Assembly (NCBI RefSeq): GCF_964204645.1
Contig: NC_134031.1
Location: 14,028,307-14,092,306, forward strand
Direction: 5' to 3'
Length of the DNA: 64,000 nt
Source of the DNA: Tubulanus polymorphus
Lineage: Eukaryota > Nemertea > Palaeonemertea > Tubulaniformes > Tubulanidae
Each line of letters opens with the position of its first letter. The first letter of the stretch is position 1. Under the pieces are notes generated by a model that was given only the letters and a program-made list of their open reading frames with translations, was not told where the DNA came from and did not search any database. The translations under genes and the position numbers were made by a program. Below, piece after piece: positions 20,801 through 32,599 of the stretch.

Positions 20801-22300
20801 AAAGCTTTCAATATAATGACATCACATATTTTTCCTGGGTCTTAAAACAATTGAAATCGGTATTAATGAGTTCAGAAATGTGATGAACTTACATTTCATT
20901 TCATTGCATCAAGAACTATCATGCAAGTGGTCAATGAATAAACTTACTAGTGATTAACTTAAACTTAATAAAATAACTAAGTCAATAATTCAAAACATCT
21001 AAGTAAAATCCCCTCGGTAAAAATCCCCAATTCTTCAAATTAGGTAATCCCCTCCCTTTGAAGGGATTATAAGTAGATACAATCTTAAGGTCAATTAATT
21101 CGTATTATTGATACACGTATATCCAATTTATTCATATTTTACTGTCGAACACCGTAAGGATATCAATATGCCCATACAAACTATGCTATTTAAATTAAAA
21201 CATACTACAAATTAACCTTTCATTGATACTAAATTAGTACATATACATGTAGTTATTGCACAGCTTAGTGAAGGGGTTCATCGCGCATTTCAAATATATT
21301 ACACTAGCTTGAATCTAAAATATTTAATATCAAAAGTACGTTATTTCTAATAATTCATGGCATCGCACAGCTGAAATTCAAAAATATTCCAGTTCGAATC
21401 TTAAGATATTACAAATAAAAGTTTATTACTCTTATTAATTCTTACAATTTATTTTATCCGTAAGAATTTATCGCAACGAAAGATTTCATTTAAAAGTTCA
21501 AACATATTTCAGTCTCATTGCAAATTCGAGAAACATCGTGCTTTGACATGTTCTTGACAATCACCAAGTATGAATATTTAGGGGATTTTTACCTAGGGTA
21601 TGTTTACCCAGGGTTTAGATTTTTTAGATTTCTACATAGGAAATCTTTACCAGGTGATCTTTTTTGAACGGATGAAGGTATTTTGAAGGAGATATTCTGG
21701 GGGATTTTTAATTGTCATATCTAGCTACAGTAGATACTTTGATTATTCGCTACGTTACTTATTACATATCACACAAATCCGCGTATACGCTAGAATCAAT
21801 ACTGTTAGCAAAAATCACTAAGAATCGCAATTTGCTCATTTTGTAATATTTATGAAATCGTCCAATTTTATTGCAGAGATTCCCCGATATATCACGAGTA
21901 ATGAAACAGATATCACGTTTAAACGTAGATTTTTCTTTTATTTTGAAATCCATAGAGCAAACATTGGAACCTAATGTTATTGAACATAAAGCTCCCAACC
22001 CTCCCTGCATTTATACATCGAGAAATCCAACTCGACTATAATAGGCTTTTTATCATGGTGTAATATAGCTTGTGCAACAGGACGTCACTGATTCATTACG
22101 TTAATTGTGAGGTGTTTATACATAATAGTTTCGTGAACAATTCATATGGTGGGATCATAATCGGGAAAGATCTGCCTTAAAGAATTCATCGCCTTAGGGA
22201 GTTTGAGCTTCTCGATAAAATTCCCCAAAAATAATTCAAAATCGCCCTATCCAATATCTAAAGGCCATTCAAAGCAATATATTTTGTCAATTCTTTTTGA
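17836..22300. other. Gene-free interior of the TIR element
   Basis: AT-rich DNA with many short open frames, none with a recognisable domain, codon pattern or splice structure. It includes weakly related stretches near 19560 and 21360 (both around atcgcacagc) that may be old internal duplications. Confidence 0.55.
20655..20765. repeat. Minisatellite, about 16-bp unit
   Basis: Six to seven imperfect copies of aatggccaaggaaaa in tandem (aatggccaggaaag, aatggccacggaaaa and so on). Confidence 0.85.
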
Positions 22301-24061
22301 ATAAACCATTTTACAGTTGCTAGCCGCCATTTTGTTAGGGTACTTTTGTCCCGTATTGTTGAGTCATTTTTTTCTCTTTTTAATAAACTATCCGTGATGT
22401 GTGTTGTATCATATTTCATCTGTCCATGGATGGATTTTGACAGTTTCAGCAACATTCAAACCGCGTAAATCTCTAGTTTTCAGTTATGTAAAAATCATTT
22501 TTCAAATTTGCAACAATGCGACATGAGAGAGATATAAAAATTGGCGGTCAGTTTTTGCCGTGCGCATAGAAATCAAGGGTACTAAACTTTGAAGTTCGTT
22601 ATTTTCAGAAATAATTTTCTAAAAAATCCAAGCATTTCAAGAACTGTGCGCATAAATGCCCCCTTTCATGTGAACTTTGAAATTTTAAGATATCTTGCCT
22701 AGTTTTTTTCCTATGGCTCTTTAACTGCAGCGCGTGTATTGTCATTCCGAGATTCGGCGCTGTTTTCTTTGCGTGTATTTCAGTATATGGGTGTTATTTT
22801 TTTCATTTTTACTACACTTGTCTCTACGGAAAATGGTTTTAATTGTTGGTACGAGTATCAGGTTTAAATATTACGGCATTAATACTGTATTCCGTTCTCC
22901 GGCGCTAGTTCGTAATGGCTGTATTGGTAGTCGCTTTTACAGCAGGCAGAGGCTTACGTACATGCACCCAAGAAAACCCAAAATATCACTCTTTTGTTGT
23001 AAATGCAATGCACATACTTCTTGCGTTTTTGTGATGGTAGATGTCACTTTGACTTTTTATCACCTGTGTCTGACATTAGGACTTGATACTTGATATTTCA
23101 CCACCAAAGCAAGAAAACGTTTTCCTATATTTTCTTCCCAATCTAATCAATCTTGTGTGTACTTAATATAAAGTATTCATAGAAAGTAGCTGAATATTTG
23201 CCCCACCCCATTTGTCCTGCTTTTTGACCACTTCTCCATCCGTCTAATTTCAGTAGATTTTTATGTAAATTTATTAATAGACTACTTATTTAGATGGTCA
23301 TCATACTCGATTTTGAGTGTTATATTTCTTTTCTTCTTCCATCTCAATATAGGCCAATATATTCTCTTCCCGCGCGCAACTTCGAATACGTGATCAAAAT
23401 GCCGCTCAGTCTCGCTGCTAAAACTGGACAAAAAACCCTTAAACTCCAACATCTCTAATGTCTTCGATCTATTATATTGCATAAATGACGTAATATTAAA
23501 ACCTGATACTCGTACCAACAATTAAAACCATTTTCCGTAGAGACAAGTGTAGTGAAAATGAAGAAATAACACCCATATACTGAAATACACGCAAAGAAAA
23601 CAGCGCCGAATCTCGGAATGACAATACACGCGCTGCAGTTAAAGAGCCATAGGAAAAAAACTAGGCAAGTTATCTTAAAATTTCAAAGTTCACATGAAAG
23701 AGGGCATTTATGCGCACAGTTCTTGAAATGCTTGGATTTTTCAGAAAATTATTTCTGAAAATAACGAACTTCAAAGTTTAGTACCCTTGATTTCTATGCG
23801 CACGGCAAAAACTGACCGCCAATTTTTATATCGCTCTCACGTCGCATTGTTGCAAATTTAAAAAATGATTTTTACATAACTGAAAACTAGAGATTTATGC
23901 GTTTGAATGTTGCTGAAACTGTCAAAATCCATCCATGGACAGATGAAATATGATACAACACACATCACGGATAGTTTTTAAAAAAGAGAAAAAAATGACC
24001 CAACAATACGGGACAAAAGTACCCTAACAAAATGGCGGCTAGCAACTGTAAAATGGTTTAT
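22301..24061. mobile_element. Foldback element derived from the SAP-SWIM-YqaJ locus
   Basis: Arms 22301-22872 and 23491-24061 are about 570-bp inverted copies starting ATAAACCATTTTACAG. Both match the 5' flank of the YqaJ gene at 2197 to about 2757. The loop, read on the minus strand from 23490 downwards, continues colinearly with the gene: atcgaagacatta matches its first coding region, and 48 codons ending KIEYD align without a gap to the gene's 48 codons ending ENEYD. GGATGGAGAAG and a WSK...GQIFSYF-like stretch follow at the expected spacing. It is thus an inverted duplication of the left end plus a decayed first exon. No clear target duplication was seen. Confidence 0.8.
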
Positions 24062-24391
24062 TTATCCATAATCAATAACATATTCTTAATAGTAATGATT
24101 TTATTATAAGGAATCTGATCTAATATATTTCTAGTTGTAAAACGTAGCTGTCGGATTTACGAGCAATTATCACATTAATGAGATGATCGCTCGTAGGTCG
24201 GATGGATGGACATATTAGTGTGTACCGGTTTACAGTGTCTTAAATCAAAGATTCCATTTGATATCTGTCGTATTTCTATGAAAGAGTACAAACAGAAATA
24301 TAAACCCTATACAGGGTACAAATCAGAAGTTAAAACTGCTAATTTGCAAACATAAAGGGAAAGATTTCTCTCAACAATCATGACCCACATA

Positions 24392-24670
24392 AGCCGCGAT
24401 CACACGGAGACGATTTGGCCCGGGCCAAATTAGCACCGATCAGGCTCGGGCCAAATTTGGTAATTAGAGAGTGCGTTCACACGTAAACCATTCACTCGAT
24501 ACTAAACAATGCTCAAACAAAGCGAAGAGGATCATTTACGGTTGCTAGTTGCAATTCAAACGCAGTCATTTGTCTGGGCCAAACAGGCTCGGGCCCATTG
24601 GCACCCGTGTGAACAGTTGGTCCGGCCCAAATTTGGCCCTGGCCTAAAAAATACACGTGTGATCGCGGCT
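24392..24670. mobile_element. 279-bp MITE with 15-bp TIRs
   Basis: Ends AGCCGCGATCACACG and its inverse CGTGTGATCGCGGCT, flanked by ATA at 24389-24391 and 24671-24673. The interior has repeated gggccaaat words in both orientations. A second, more diverged copy of the left half (gagacgatttg, ggctaaattggctcg, atcaggtccga) starts at once at 24671 and fades near 24990. Confidence 0.8.
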
Positions 24671-25544
24671 ATAGAGACGATTTGTCGGGGCTAAATTGGC
24701 TCGAATCAGGTCCGACTTAAATTTTACGCATGGCTTACCAAAGAGCGCGCAGATTTTCATGTTCAAATTCATTTGACATTCAAATTCAAACCCATTCATT
24801 CGTTACTAAACAATGCTTAAACCATGGAATCTAAAACGAGTCCATACTTAAACCAAGCGAAGTGACTGACTTCCAGAACCAGTTTAAATCAACACGCTTA
24901 ATTTGACTCAGGTCTGGTCCGTCGTTTTTGGTCGGGCGATTAGGCACGGGTCCATTTTGCACCCATTACTGTTTTTTTTCGCCAGATCTCTCCGTCCCTA
25001 CACCTTTTAACTTGATTTTTATCATCCACGTATTTAAATTTCGATTCTTTCAGCTTGTGTTAATTTTATACTCATGCAAAGCACACTGATTACAATTTGC
25101 AGCAGTGCGCTATATAATGAAATAAGTAATATTGATTGTTAATATCAATATTAAGTGTGAATTTGCAGTTGAAAAATAATTGATTTGATTAACAGTATAA
25201 TTTGATCTAGACCTCCCAGCGTCAATCAATGAAGAAAAAATTTAACTAGTCAAAGACTCAAGATCAAGTAAAGAAAAAGGAAGATGCATTCTAACAACTG
25301 ATTGCGATGTGAAGACTATATAAGCCTTATTATTAGAACCTGCACTACAGCTATTCAACTTTCTATAAATCATTCGTCGCAGACCCTCAAATACCGTGTA
25401 CATTATCACTCAAATTGCCTAAATATGTCTGGTGTCGTCGCTATAGTAAACTACTTATTAAAACAATTATTACACCAATATAATTAATATAAACACCTAT
25501 CATTCTAAAAGCTCAGGTTTTAGCGTTTAGTCGTTTGGAAGAAC
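24671..25544. other. Second partial MITE, then gene-free DNA
   Basis: 24671 to about 24990 is the diverged partner of the preceding MITE, ending near ggcacgggtccattttgcac. Beyond it, up to the right terminal repeat, no gene or repeat was recognised. Confidence 0.5.
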
Positions 25545-26100
25545 ATTCATCCCAAAGTCTATATTTCGAATAACAGACCAGGTCCAGTTTCCTTCGTTTG
25601 ACATTCGGAGGAACATTCCTCCCGAAGTCGATACTTTGAATATCAGACCTGAAGGTCAAATTCTCTTCGTTTGACCTTGGGAGGAATATTCCTCCCAAAG
25701 TCAATTCTTTGAATATCGGACCCCATGGTCAAGTTTCCATCGATTGACATTGGAAGGAATATTCCTCCCGCAGTCAATTTTCACAATATCGGTCCTCTTA
25801 ATTGGTGACACTCAAAGAACGCGCGGCTCAGATTTCTATTGTGCGCCTATCGCGAGCTGCGCGTGAATCACTTACGTAATCTTTTCTGTAAATGTGAAGA
25901 CCTCGGGGGCATTATGTTCTCTAAAGCCCAATATTATCCCAAATTCCGGACTGTTAATAGGTTGATTTTACAGCAGAGTCGACATGTTTCAACAATTTTT
26001 AACTGTTCATTTATGAATATTTGAGGACTTATGAACTAAAAATTAGTTAAATTTTTGATACATTTTGAGAAAGTCACAAAACATTTGAGACTGCGTTAGC
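25545..26100. repeat. Right terminal inverted repeat with palindromic units
   Basis: Inverse of 17251-17835. It contains ggaggaacattcctccc (about 25612), gggaggaatattcctccc (about 25679) and ggaaggaatattcctccc (about 25752), again with roughly 73-bp spacing, and ends GACTGCGTTAGC at 26100. Confidence 0.85.
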
Positions 26101-26435
26101 TGTCATATACGGCTCCGCGTCCACTGATGGAATGTGTATTAGGTGACAATTCAATTCAATTTATTATTGATCCTTATTACATTGAAATTCCCAAATTCAA
26201 TAAAGTTACAAATTTTAAAATAAGAAAATACAAGACACAAGTCAAGGATATCGAGTGACAGCCAAACCGGGCCCCGGGGACCGGGTCAGCTGGCTACACG
26301 ATATGCTGATGAAGCAGACATCAGAAGAGCTCTTTCTTCAACCATGGAGGCAATGAAGTTGCAGACCAGCTTAGAGGCACAAGTGAATCGAAGTCGGTCG
26401 CAAGTTGACAATTTTTTTTTTTAATTAGGCCAGTC
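26101..26435. repeat. Family B repeat, copy 1, right part
   Basis: Continues the unit left off at 17250: tgtcatatacggctccgcgt, caattcaattcaattta, a GC-rich gggccccgggg patch, then catcagaagagctctttctt and gaagttgcagaccagcttag. A deletion removes several codons of the short open segment seen in copies 2 and 3. Confidence 0.88.
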
Positions 26436-26445
26436 AGTAATAGGG

Positions 26446-26530
26446 AATATGGGGGTTCATACCAAAGGTCGAAGGGTCGAGCTCACTCTCCCCTTCAACC
26501 TTTGATATGAACCCCCATATTCCCTATAAC
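26446..26530. repeat. Inverted repeat downstream of family B copy 1
   Basis: tagggaatatgggggttcat and atgaacccccatattcccta are exact inverses about 40 bp apart, enclosing ggtcgaagggtcga-type sequence. A related ggtcgaaaggtcga ... ctgaacccctgttatcccta arrangement follows copy 3 at 63741-63830, so this belongs to the same repeat unit. Confidence 0.8.
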
Positions 26531-26639
26531 TTATAATAATTTCATATAAGTGAACATTATTTAAATGAATTTCATATATTTTAAAATCATTTATATGTTA
26601 ATTACAAAAGTGTGAGTAAAGTGTGAGTAATAATGCATA

Positions 26640-27308
26640 TTTTAACAGATTTCGAATAAAAATATAAGTAAAATAAATGGATAATTAAAAGAATATAAAA
26701 GTGGAGAGAATTTGGAGAAACAACAAGTACATTTTTCGCAAACTTTGAAAAACAACGCGCAAAAGCGAATCATATTAAGACTCTTAAAAACGACTTTGGT
26801 AAAATAAAAACCAATCAAAAAGATATTGAAAAAATTCAACTGAAATATTACAAACATTTATATAGACGAGAGGAAACGGATCAAGATGCTCAAAATTTCT
26901 TCCTAGCTAATTTACCCCAAATTTCGGATCAGAATAAACTTCGGCACGATTCCAAAATAAACATGGACGAATTGAATTGTTCGGTAAAATCTTTTCAAAA
27001 TAATAAATCTCCTGGAATGGATGGCATACCTATTGAGTTTTATAAAGAATTTTGGCACATTCTCCTAGATGACTTTCTACAATTAGTACATGCATGTATA
27101 CAAGAAAATAGACGTTCAAAATCAATGCAGAGAGGTTTTATATCTTTAATCGATTTCCGATTTCATAATCAAACCCCCTTTTTCGTTCCCGGGTATGTAA
27201 GCGTAACCAAATCAAACTAAATTTAATCGCAAAAGTTTTAACAATTACCAGTCAAATAAATAAGAGATTAAGATCAAAGTGCAGCATCTGTTCTCATCAG
27301 CTTAATAT
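26640..27308 (+). pseudogene. L1/Tx1-like LINE ORF2 fragment
   Basis: From about 26725 the frame reads FFANFEKQRAKANHIKTL, then IEKIQLKYYKHLYRREE, then SFQNNKSPGMDGIPIEFYK and RGFISLI. This is the linker and first RT blocks of L1-type ORF2 (KSPGxDGxPxEFY). After a deletion or frameshift near 27150, LNLIAKVLTITSQINKRLRS continues the same domain. It ends at 27308 with TGA, and the rest of RT is lost. Confidence 0.8.
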
Positions 27309-29381
27309 CTGATACGCTCCCCATAGGGGAGCTTCGATATTAAACTGATTTTTTGTACTAACTGAAGATTCAGGGGCTTGCTCCACCTTCGCCACGAGTT
27401 GGCCTGGTATTGCAGTACCTCAAGGATCGGCTCACTCCCTCTGGAGTTCAATGTCAAATAAAGATAGTTGAGCCTATGTCTATCCTCGCTTACCAGGTTT
27501 TGTTTGTCTCCCGCCGCAATGCTCACGCCAACACGAGCTCTGTCTGTAGGCCCAAGATTTTTTGGGCGCACGAGTGGCCGCTCTGCGGCCACCTGCACTT
27601 AGCCAATCGCACGCGTGAAAAACAACGTAGGATCTCCGAATCAGTTGTAATACTTTCCGTCTTAAGTTTTAGCAACCAACTCTGGATTTCACGGCAAGTC
27701 ATCTATCCGGAGGCAAAGAAATCGAAGCTAGCAACCGCGTTACTGAGTAAAATAGCAACTTTTTCGGTGATATCATAGCAACCGGTGGCACGATAAGTGT
27801 TCGAATCCCGATTCATTGCGCTGTCATATCGGGCCACAGCGTGTTCAAACCGTGTGCCTAATAGATATCGAGTATCGACCTACGTTTATCCATAAGATTC
27901 ACCCTGACTGCAAACTAGTAAACGGTACCAATTCAAATTCAAATTATTCCGCTCCGCCTTTATCCTTTCTAGACTATCATTTCAAAAGTTTGGATGGGCA
28001 TGTGGAGAACGAAACTCACTTCTACGTGAAGTGAAGATGTTGGCGGGGGACAGCGATCGCATCCCGCAACTGCGAACCACGTGTCGTAGCCTATCGACAT
28101 CGTAGCGGTAACGCTTTTGGGTTGGTTCACTGAGTGTTTCACATGTGTTTTTATCGCGACTAAAGTGTATGTTATTATCGATATTATGAATATTAGTAGC
28201 AAATTTTCCGGGAATAATGAAGTTCACATTTTATTTGCAAAAATTTAGATCCATCGTAGTGGCTCGAAATTAATACCGGAATATATACAGATATATCGGA
28301 AATTTTGATTTGAATTGACTTCGTTTTTCGGTTTTGTCACGACAAATCGCCTACTACTATTGAAATAATATATTTGTCATGACAATTCAATAGAAGCTAG
28401 GACATTTCAATTTATATCAATATGATGTCATTCCTCATCGCTTATCAACAAATTTCCACCCAATTTTGGCCCCACAATATCAAAAATTATACTTAAAAAA
28501 ATGTTCATGTCCTAAATTATGAGTTTTGATCTCCAATATTCTGATAATTTATATGTACTAACTGAACAACTAATAGTAAAAAACACATTTAGTTCGTCAA
28601 AAAGCTAAAGTTCTTGGATCATACTCTGGAATCAAACGTCAAAAATACGAGGCCAAATCTTGGAGAAACTAGTCTTCTTTATCGCTGATACAACTGGCTC
28701 AATCCACCTAATCGTATGATCAATAACATACACAAGGATCATTCATATGAATTAAAATATTGTCCATCAAATGAGATTTTGATGAGATTTGCTTTCAACA
28801 ATCTTTCCCCATACAACAAGACTTCAGCTGTGCTTGCGTCCTAATAATCTGGACCTACTGTAATACAACAGTTCTATTTAGTCTATTCTGTATAAGAGAC
28901 ATAATTTTCTACCTACATTTTTGCTTTCATCTTAAATATCTGCAATCATCCCCAAAAGGTATACATGCGTATATTGTATGAATACATCAACCACTTTTTT
29001 ATTTATGATTTTCTGGTACAATGTCATCTGCCGAAGGATATGTCATGCTGAAAGCCCCACGAAAAATTCTATTTCCAATCGAAAATATTTCAACTGTTTT
29101 CTGCAAACTACCCGAGACACATATAGTGACACAGTTTTCTTCCTGGAAGAACCATTCCAAACTATAAAATCAACAGAATTGAAGAAGACGCCAGTTAAAT
29201 TAGACAATATTACTATGAAGCCTGGGTATAGAAATATGCACTTTTGTCGAAAATGAGTTAGATATTCCATGAAAATCGGCCTCTTACAAAGTTTCATTGG
29301 TGCTAATTTGGTATGGATCGGACCGCTAATTACTAAATTAATCAGCCTAATTAATTGTTGAATATGGCCTTCTTCCTTATT
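27309..29381. other. About 2 kb without a recognised gene
   Basis: Frames of 70-120 codons exist (for example 27410-27778 plus) but none shows a known motif or credible splice sites. A B-box-like gttcgaatccc occurs at about 27802. Confidence 0.5.
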
Positions 29382-29554
29382 TGCTTTTTGGCGACCCGTC
29401 TCGACAGTTCGCCAAAAATATGCTCTATGACCGCTTGATACATGTTTTTTTTGCGAACCGTCGAATATCATACAATGTATCAATTTTTACTGTTGTGACC
29501 AAGCGCATTGTCCAAATAAGGTTGTATTTTTCAATACCAGCCTAAGACCCCCTC

Positions 29555-29650
29555 TCCCAGAGTATAAAAAGGGTCGAATCTACCTAACCTCATCACTCTT
29601 CATCGAGGTTTCAAAATCTTTACAATATTACTTCAAAAGCGAATCTCACC
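29555..29650 (+). promoter_or_regulatory. TATA promoter and leader for the DUF7869-like gene
   Basis: agagtataaaaagggtcga has a strong TATA box at about 29561-29569, 82 bp before an ATG in good context (tcaccATGGAC at 29651). A tcatcactcttcatcg initiator-like pyrimidine stretch lies between. Confidence 0.55.
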
Positions 29651-32081
29651 ATGGACGTTCTTGTACCCTGGGAAGCAGATGACGTTGAAAATGTGGTGTC
29701 ACGAAAACAGCTTAAAGTGATTGGTGGTGGACGCTTGAAAGTTGACTCAAGAGTGAAGATATGGTGGGGACCTGAAAGAAAATGTTACTCCGGACGAGTC
29801 ATAGACACTGAACGTGTGAAGAAAAATGGTGACGAAAATGTTCCTCTCGCAGACATCACATCTGGTCTGAACAACGAACCTGATGAAAACATTACAGTAC
29901 TTTCTCCTGGTCTAGAATTGACACTCGAAACCAGCCACCCAAAAATAGACGTTTTCTTGCTTCAGCTGTTGAAAACCTCAACTCATTGTCATTTTTAAAC
30001 TACTCGGCGATGACAAAGAAGACGAAGATAACGTTGCGACATTGGCTGACATACCCACACAAGAAAAAGCATTACAAAGAGCCATAATGACTGCAAGAAC
30101 GATAGCCAACAATAGCGATAGAGATTCCGACAGCATTGATGATAAAACAGTTGATCCTGATTATGTTCCATACCCTGAAGATCATCATTTGAATTGTTGC
30201 GTATGTAATGGTGATATATCGGCTGCCTGCCACTCGTGCTTGAGTCTATTGCAAAGATCACTTCGATGCAGAATGCGATTTTTGTAAGAATATTGGTGGT
30301 GATGCTTCAACTCCTAACAACGTGGTAGCCTCATCAGAAAGCTTTGTAGTCGAGGGTGAAGTTCAACACTCGCTCAGCTCAGATCTCCTGACCAAGAAGA
30401 TATCAAAACGTCAGCAAGTGAAAGAAGCGCGTCTAAGGGGAAATTCTTTCCAGTCGGAGAAATCTGGCAAACAGTATGAAGATAGACACGAGAAAAACCA
30501 CGGTGCAACAGCAGATACTGTTCGACAAAAAGCTTTGGCTGTGAGTTGTTCTCCAAAGAAAGACGAACCGATATTTTACGTGGCTTCTACAACCTACAAT
30601 CGTTTCTACAACAACAATAATGACTGTCCAGGGATCTGAGCTCCACTACATCAGTGGTCAACAAAGAAAAAAGCAGAAAATGCCGCACCATTTCCTATTT
30701 TCTGCTGGTCGACAACTATGGAGATACCGCTCAAGTCTGTCGTATCCTCTTCCTTAATACACTGCGCGTAACCGATCGCCAAGTGAGAACTGTGGTCAGC
30801 AAAATTACAGGGACAGGAACGATATTACCAGAATGTCGCGGGGGCCGCCCATTAAGTCAGCAATTGAGGGATATCAAAGTAAGAAGTCTGGTCGACACCC
30901 ACATCAGACAGTTTCCAGTTGTTGAATCACACTATAGTCGTGCAGATACTAATTTTCAGTACCTGTCTTCTGATCTCACCCTCACGAAGATGCATAAGAT
31001 GTATCTCAAAGAACACAGTGGAGCGGACGCAGTAACTTTATCATTCTACTACAAGCGATTCAAGGGGATGAAGTTGAAATTCTATCGACCTAAGAAAGCG
31101 TGTGTGGAATTTGTGAAGGTTTCAGGCTGTCTAATGAGAGCGAGAAAGCAAAACTTGAAAGCGTCTACAGACAGCTTATAATGGAAAGAGATGAGATCCG
31201 GAAGATCAAGGCATCCTCAAAGAGCAAAGTGCCGAAAATGAGATCGTTGCCTGTTTTTGACCTCCAGCAAGTCATCTTTCTGCCACGTAGTAACCGAGGA
31301 GAACTCTTCTACAAAAGACGATTATCTGCTTACAATTTCTCAGTCTACGACGTGAAGAAAAGGCAAGCCCACTGCTTTCAGTGGAACGAATCAATAGCGA
31401 ATGAAATATCTTCGAACCTGGCAAAATTTCTAAAACTCGTGGACGAAGAGGGCAATGAGAAAGTGTATCTATTCTGTGACGGTTGTGGTGGCCAGAATAA
31501 GAACTCGATCTTCTGCGCTATGCTTATCGATGTACTCGCAAAATCGACCCATCTGAAAGAGGTAAATGTATTGTACTTCGAAACAAATCACGGTCAGTCC
31601 GAAGGAGATGCAGTTCACAGTCTCGTGGAGAGGGCATTGAACGCAGTAGGGGAAATGTACGTACCTTCCCAACTCTCTACTCTCGTCTGAATGTCAGCAC
31701 CAAAACCATATGTAGTTTATCATATATGTACGAGCGATATCATGGACTATAAGTCGTTAAGTAACTAGATGGGCTTGCTTCGCTGTCGGATCGCGGAAGA
31801 TGGAACTGAAATTCGTTGGCCCGAACCTCGTCATTTACAGATACGAAAAAGCGCGTCGCCTTCAATATTCTTTAAGCTTTCTCACCTTGAAGACAGGTTC
31901 TCCGAAATAAGAATACCATAAACAACGTCATGGCGTTGTACAAGAACTATCCGCCGCATACGATCGACCTCCAGCAATTGCAGTAGAAAAATATAACAAT
32001 TTGCTATCGTTATGTAATGGACAGAAACCTGTGATCAAGAATCCAGAATACCAGAACTTTTATAAATCGCTTTTGCATTAA
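29651..32081 (+). pseudogene. DUF7869-like transposon gene, frameshifted
   Basis: The coding signal jumps frame several times but is colinear. MDVLVPWEADDVENVV opens it. Then come ADIPTQEKALQRAIM, a cysteine patch NCCVCNGDISAACHSC, and a basic region. SFYYKRFKGMKLKFYRPKK precedes a conserved region, LPVFDLQQVIFLPRSN, then YLFCDGCGGQNKNSIF, YFETNHGQSEGDAVHS and IMDYKSLS. The end reads VEKYNNLLSLCNG ... NFYKSLLH and TAA at 32079-32081. The DxCGGQNKN and GHS-x(3)-D type motifs characterise a large repetitive invertebrate family whose core resembles a DDE/RNase H-like fold. The name DUF7869 is from memory. Several indels make it a pseudogene. Confidence 0.65.
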
Positions 32082-32599
32082 CCGACGATGAACATCAATG
32101 ACGTCATATAAAAGGAAAAATTGCAGAAAAATCTAATTTGAGATCGTTGTTAGAAAAATCGGATCCATAGAGCATGAAACAAAGAATAATCAATTATAAC
32201 ACTACATAAGAGTGCGTCGAATATGGGAAATCGATTAAATTAATACACCACGAACCGTCGAATGTGCGTTCGATATGGATAATCGAGTGAATCAAATTTT
32301 TGGTGAACCGTCGAATATGCGTCGAGTATGGTAATCTCATGTAAAATGTTTTTTTGGGTCCCGTCAAATATGACGACCTCTTTTACAATTAAAAAAAATG
32401 GTAAATATCAGTCATTTTCGGTATTAGCTTGTTTAATACGCTAATAAGGTACCTAAATCAGCTTTCTGTAACATAAAAGCAGAGATAAATGAATCTGATA
32501 ATCAAAACGAGAGTGACAAAAAAGTTCGAATTTTCAAATTGATTTTACTCAGTTTCAACAAAATTGCATATTCGACGGTTCGCCAGAAAGCCAGCAATA

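Larger units (their letters stand above)
17251..26100. mobile_element. 8850-bp element with ~560-bp terminal inverted repeats, no gene found
   Basis: Termini are GCTAACGCAGTCTCAAATG and its exact inverse CATTTGAGACTGCGTTAGC. The arms match closely over about 560 bp (17251-17835 and 25545-26100). Both carry GGGAGGAATATTCCTCCC palindromes. The element sits inside family B: empty sites read gcata-ac-tgtcata, the filled site gcata[...]tgtcata. If GC is counted as the target duplication the termini become TAACGCAGTC...GACTGCGTTA, giving a 2-bp duplication; this is not certain. The interior is AT-rich and has no recognisable transposase, only a foldback (22301-24061), small MITEs and a minisatellite. 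It is a large non-autonomous DNA transposon of unassigned superfamily. Confidence 0.8.
29382..32592. mobile_element. Candidate TIR element carrying a DUF7869-like gene
   Basis: Left end tgctttttggcgacccgtc (29382-29400) and inverted right end ggctttctggcgaaccgtcg (32592-32573) are similar. The word GAACCGTCGAATATGC or close variants occurs again inside both ends (29454-29470, 32252-32267, 32301-32317), as subterminal binding sites often do. The gene 29651-32081 lies between. The target duplication is not evident. Confidence 0.5.

Noticed and set aside
27302-27778. Overlapping frames of about 100-120 codons on both strands
   Set aside because: No recognisable motif or splice context; mutual overlap and lack of any family resemblance suggest chance.
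28978-29483. Plus 92-codon and minus 146-codon frames
   Set aside because: They overlap each other antisense, lie at the end of the DUF7869-like element and show no motif.
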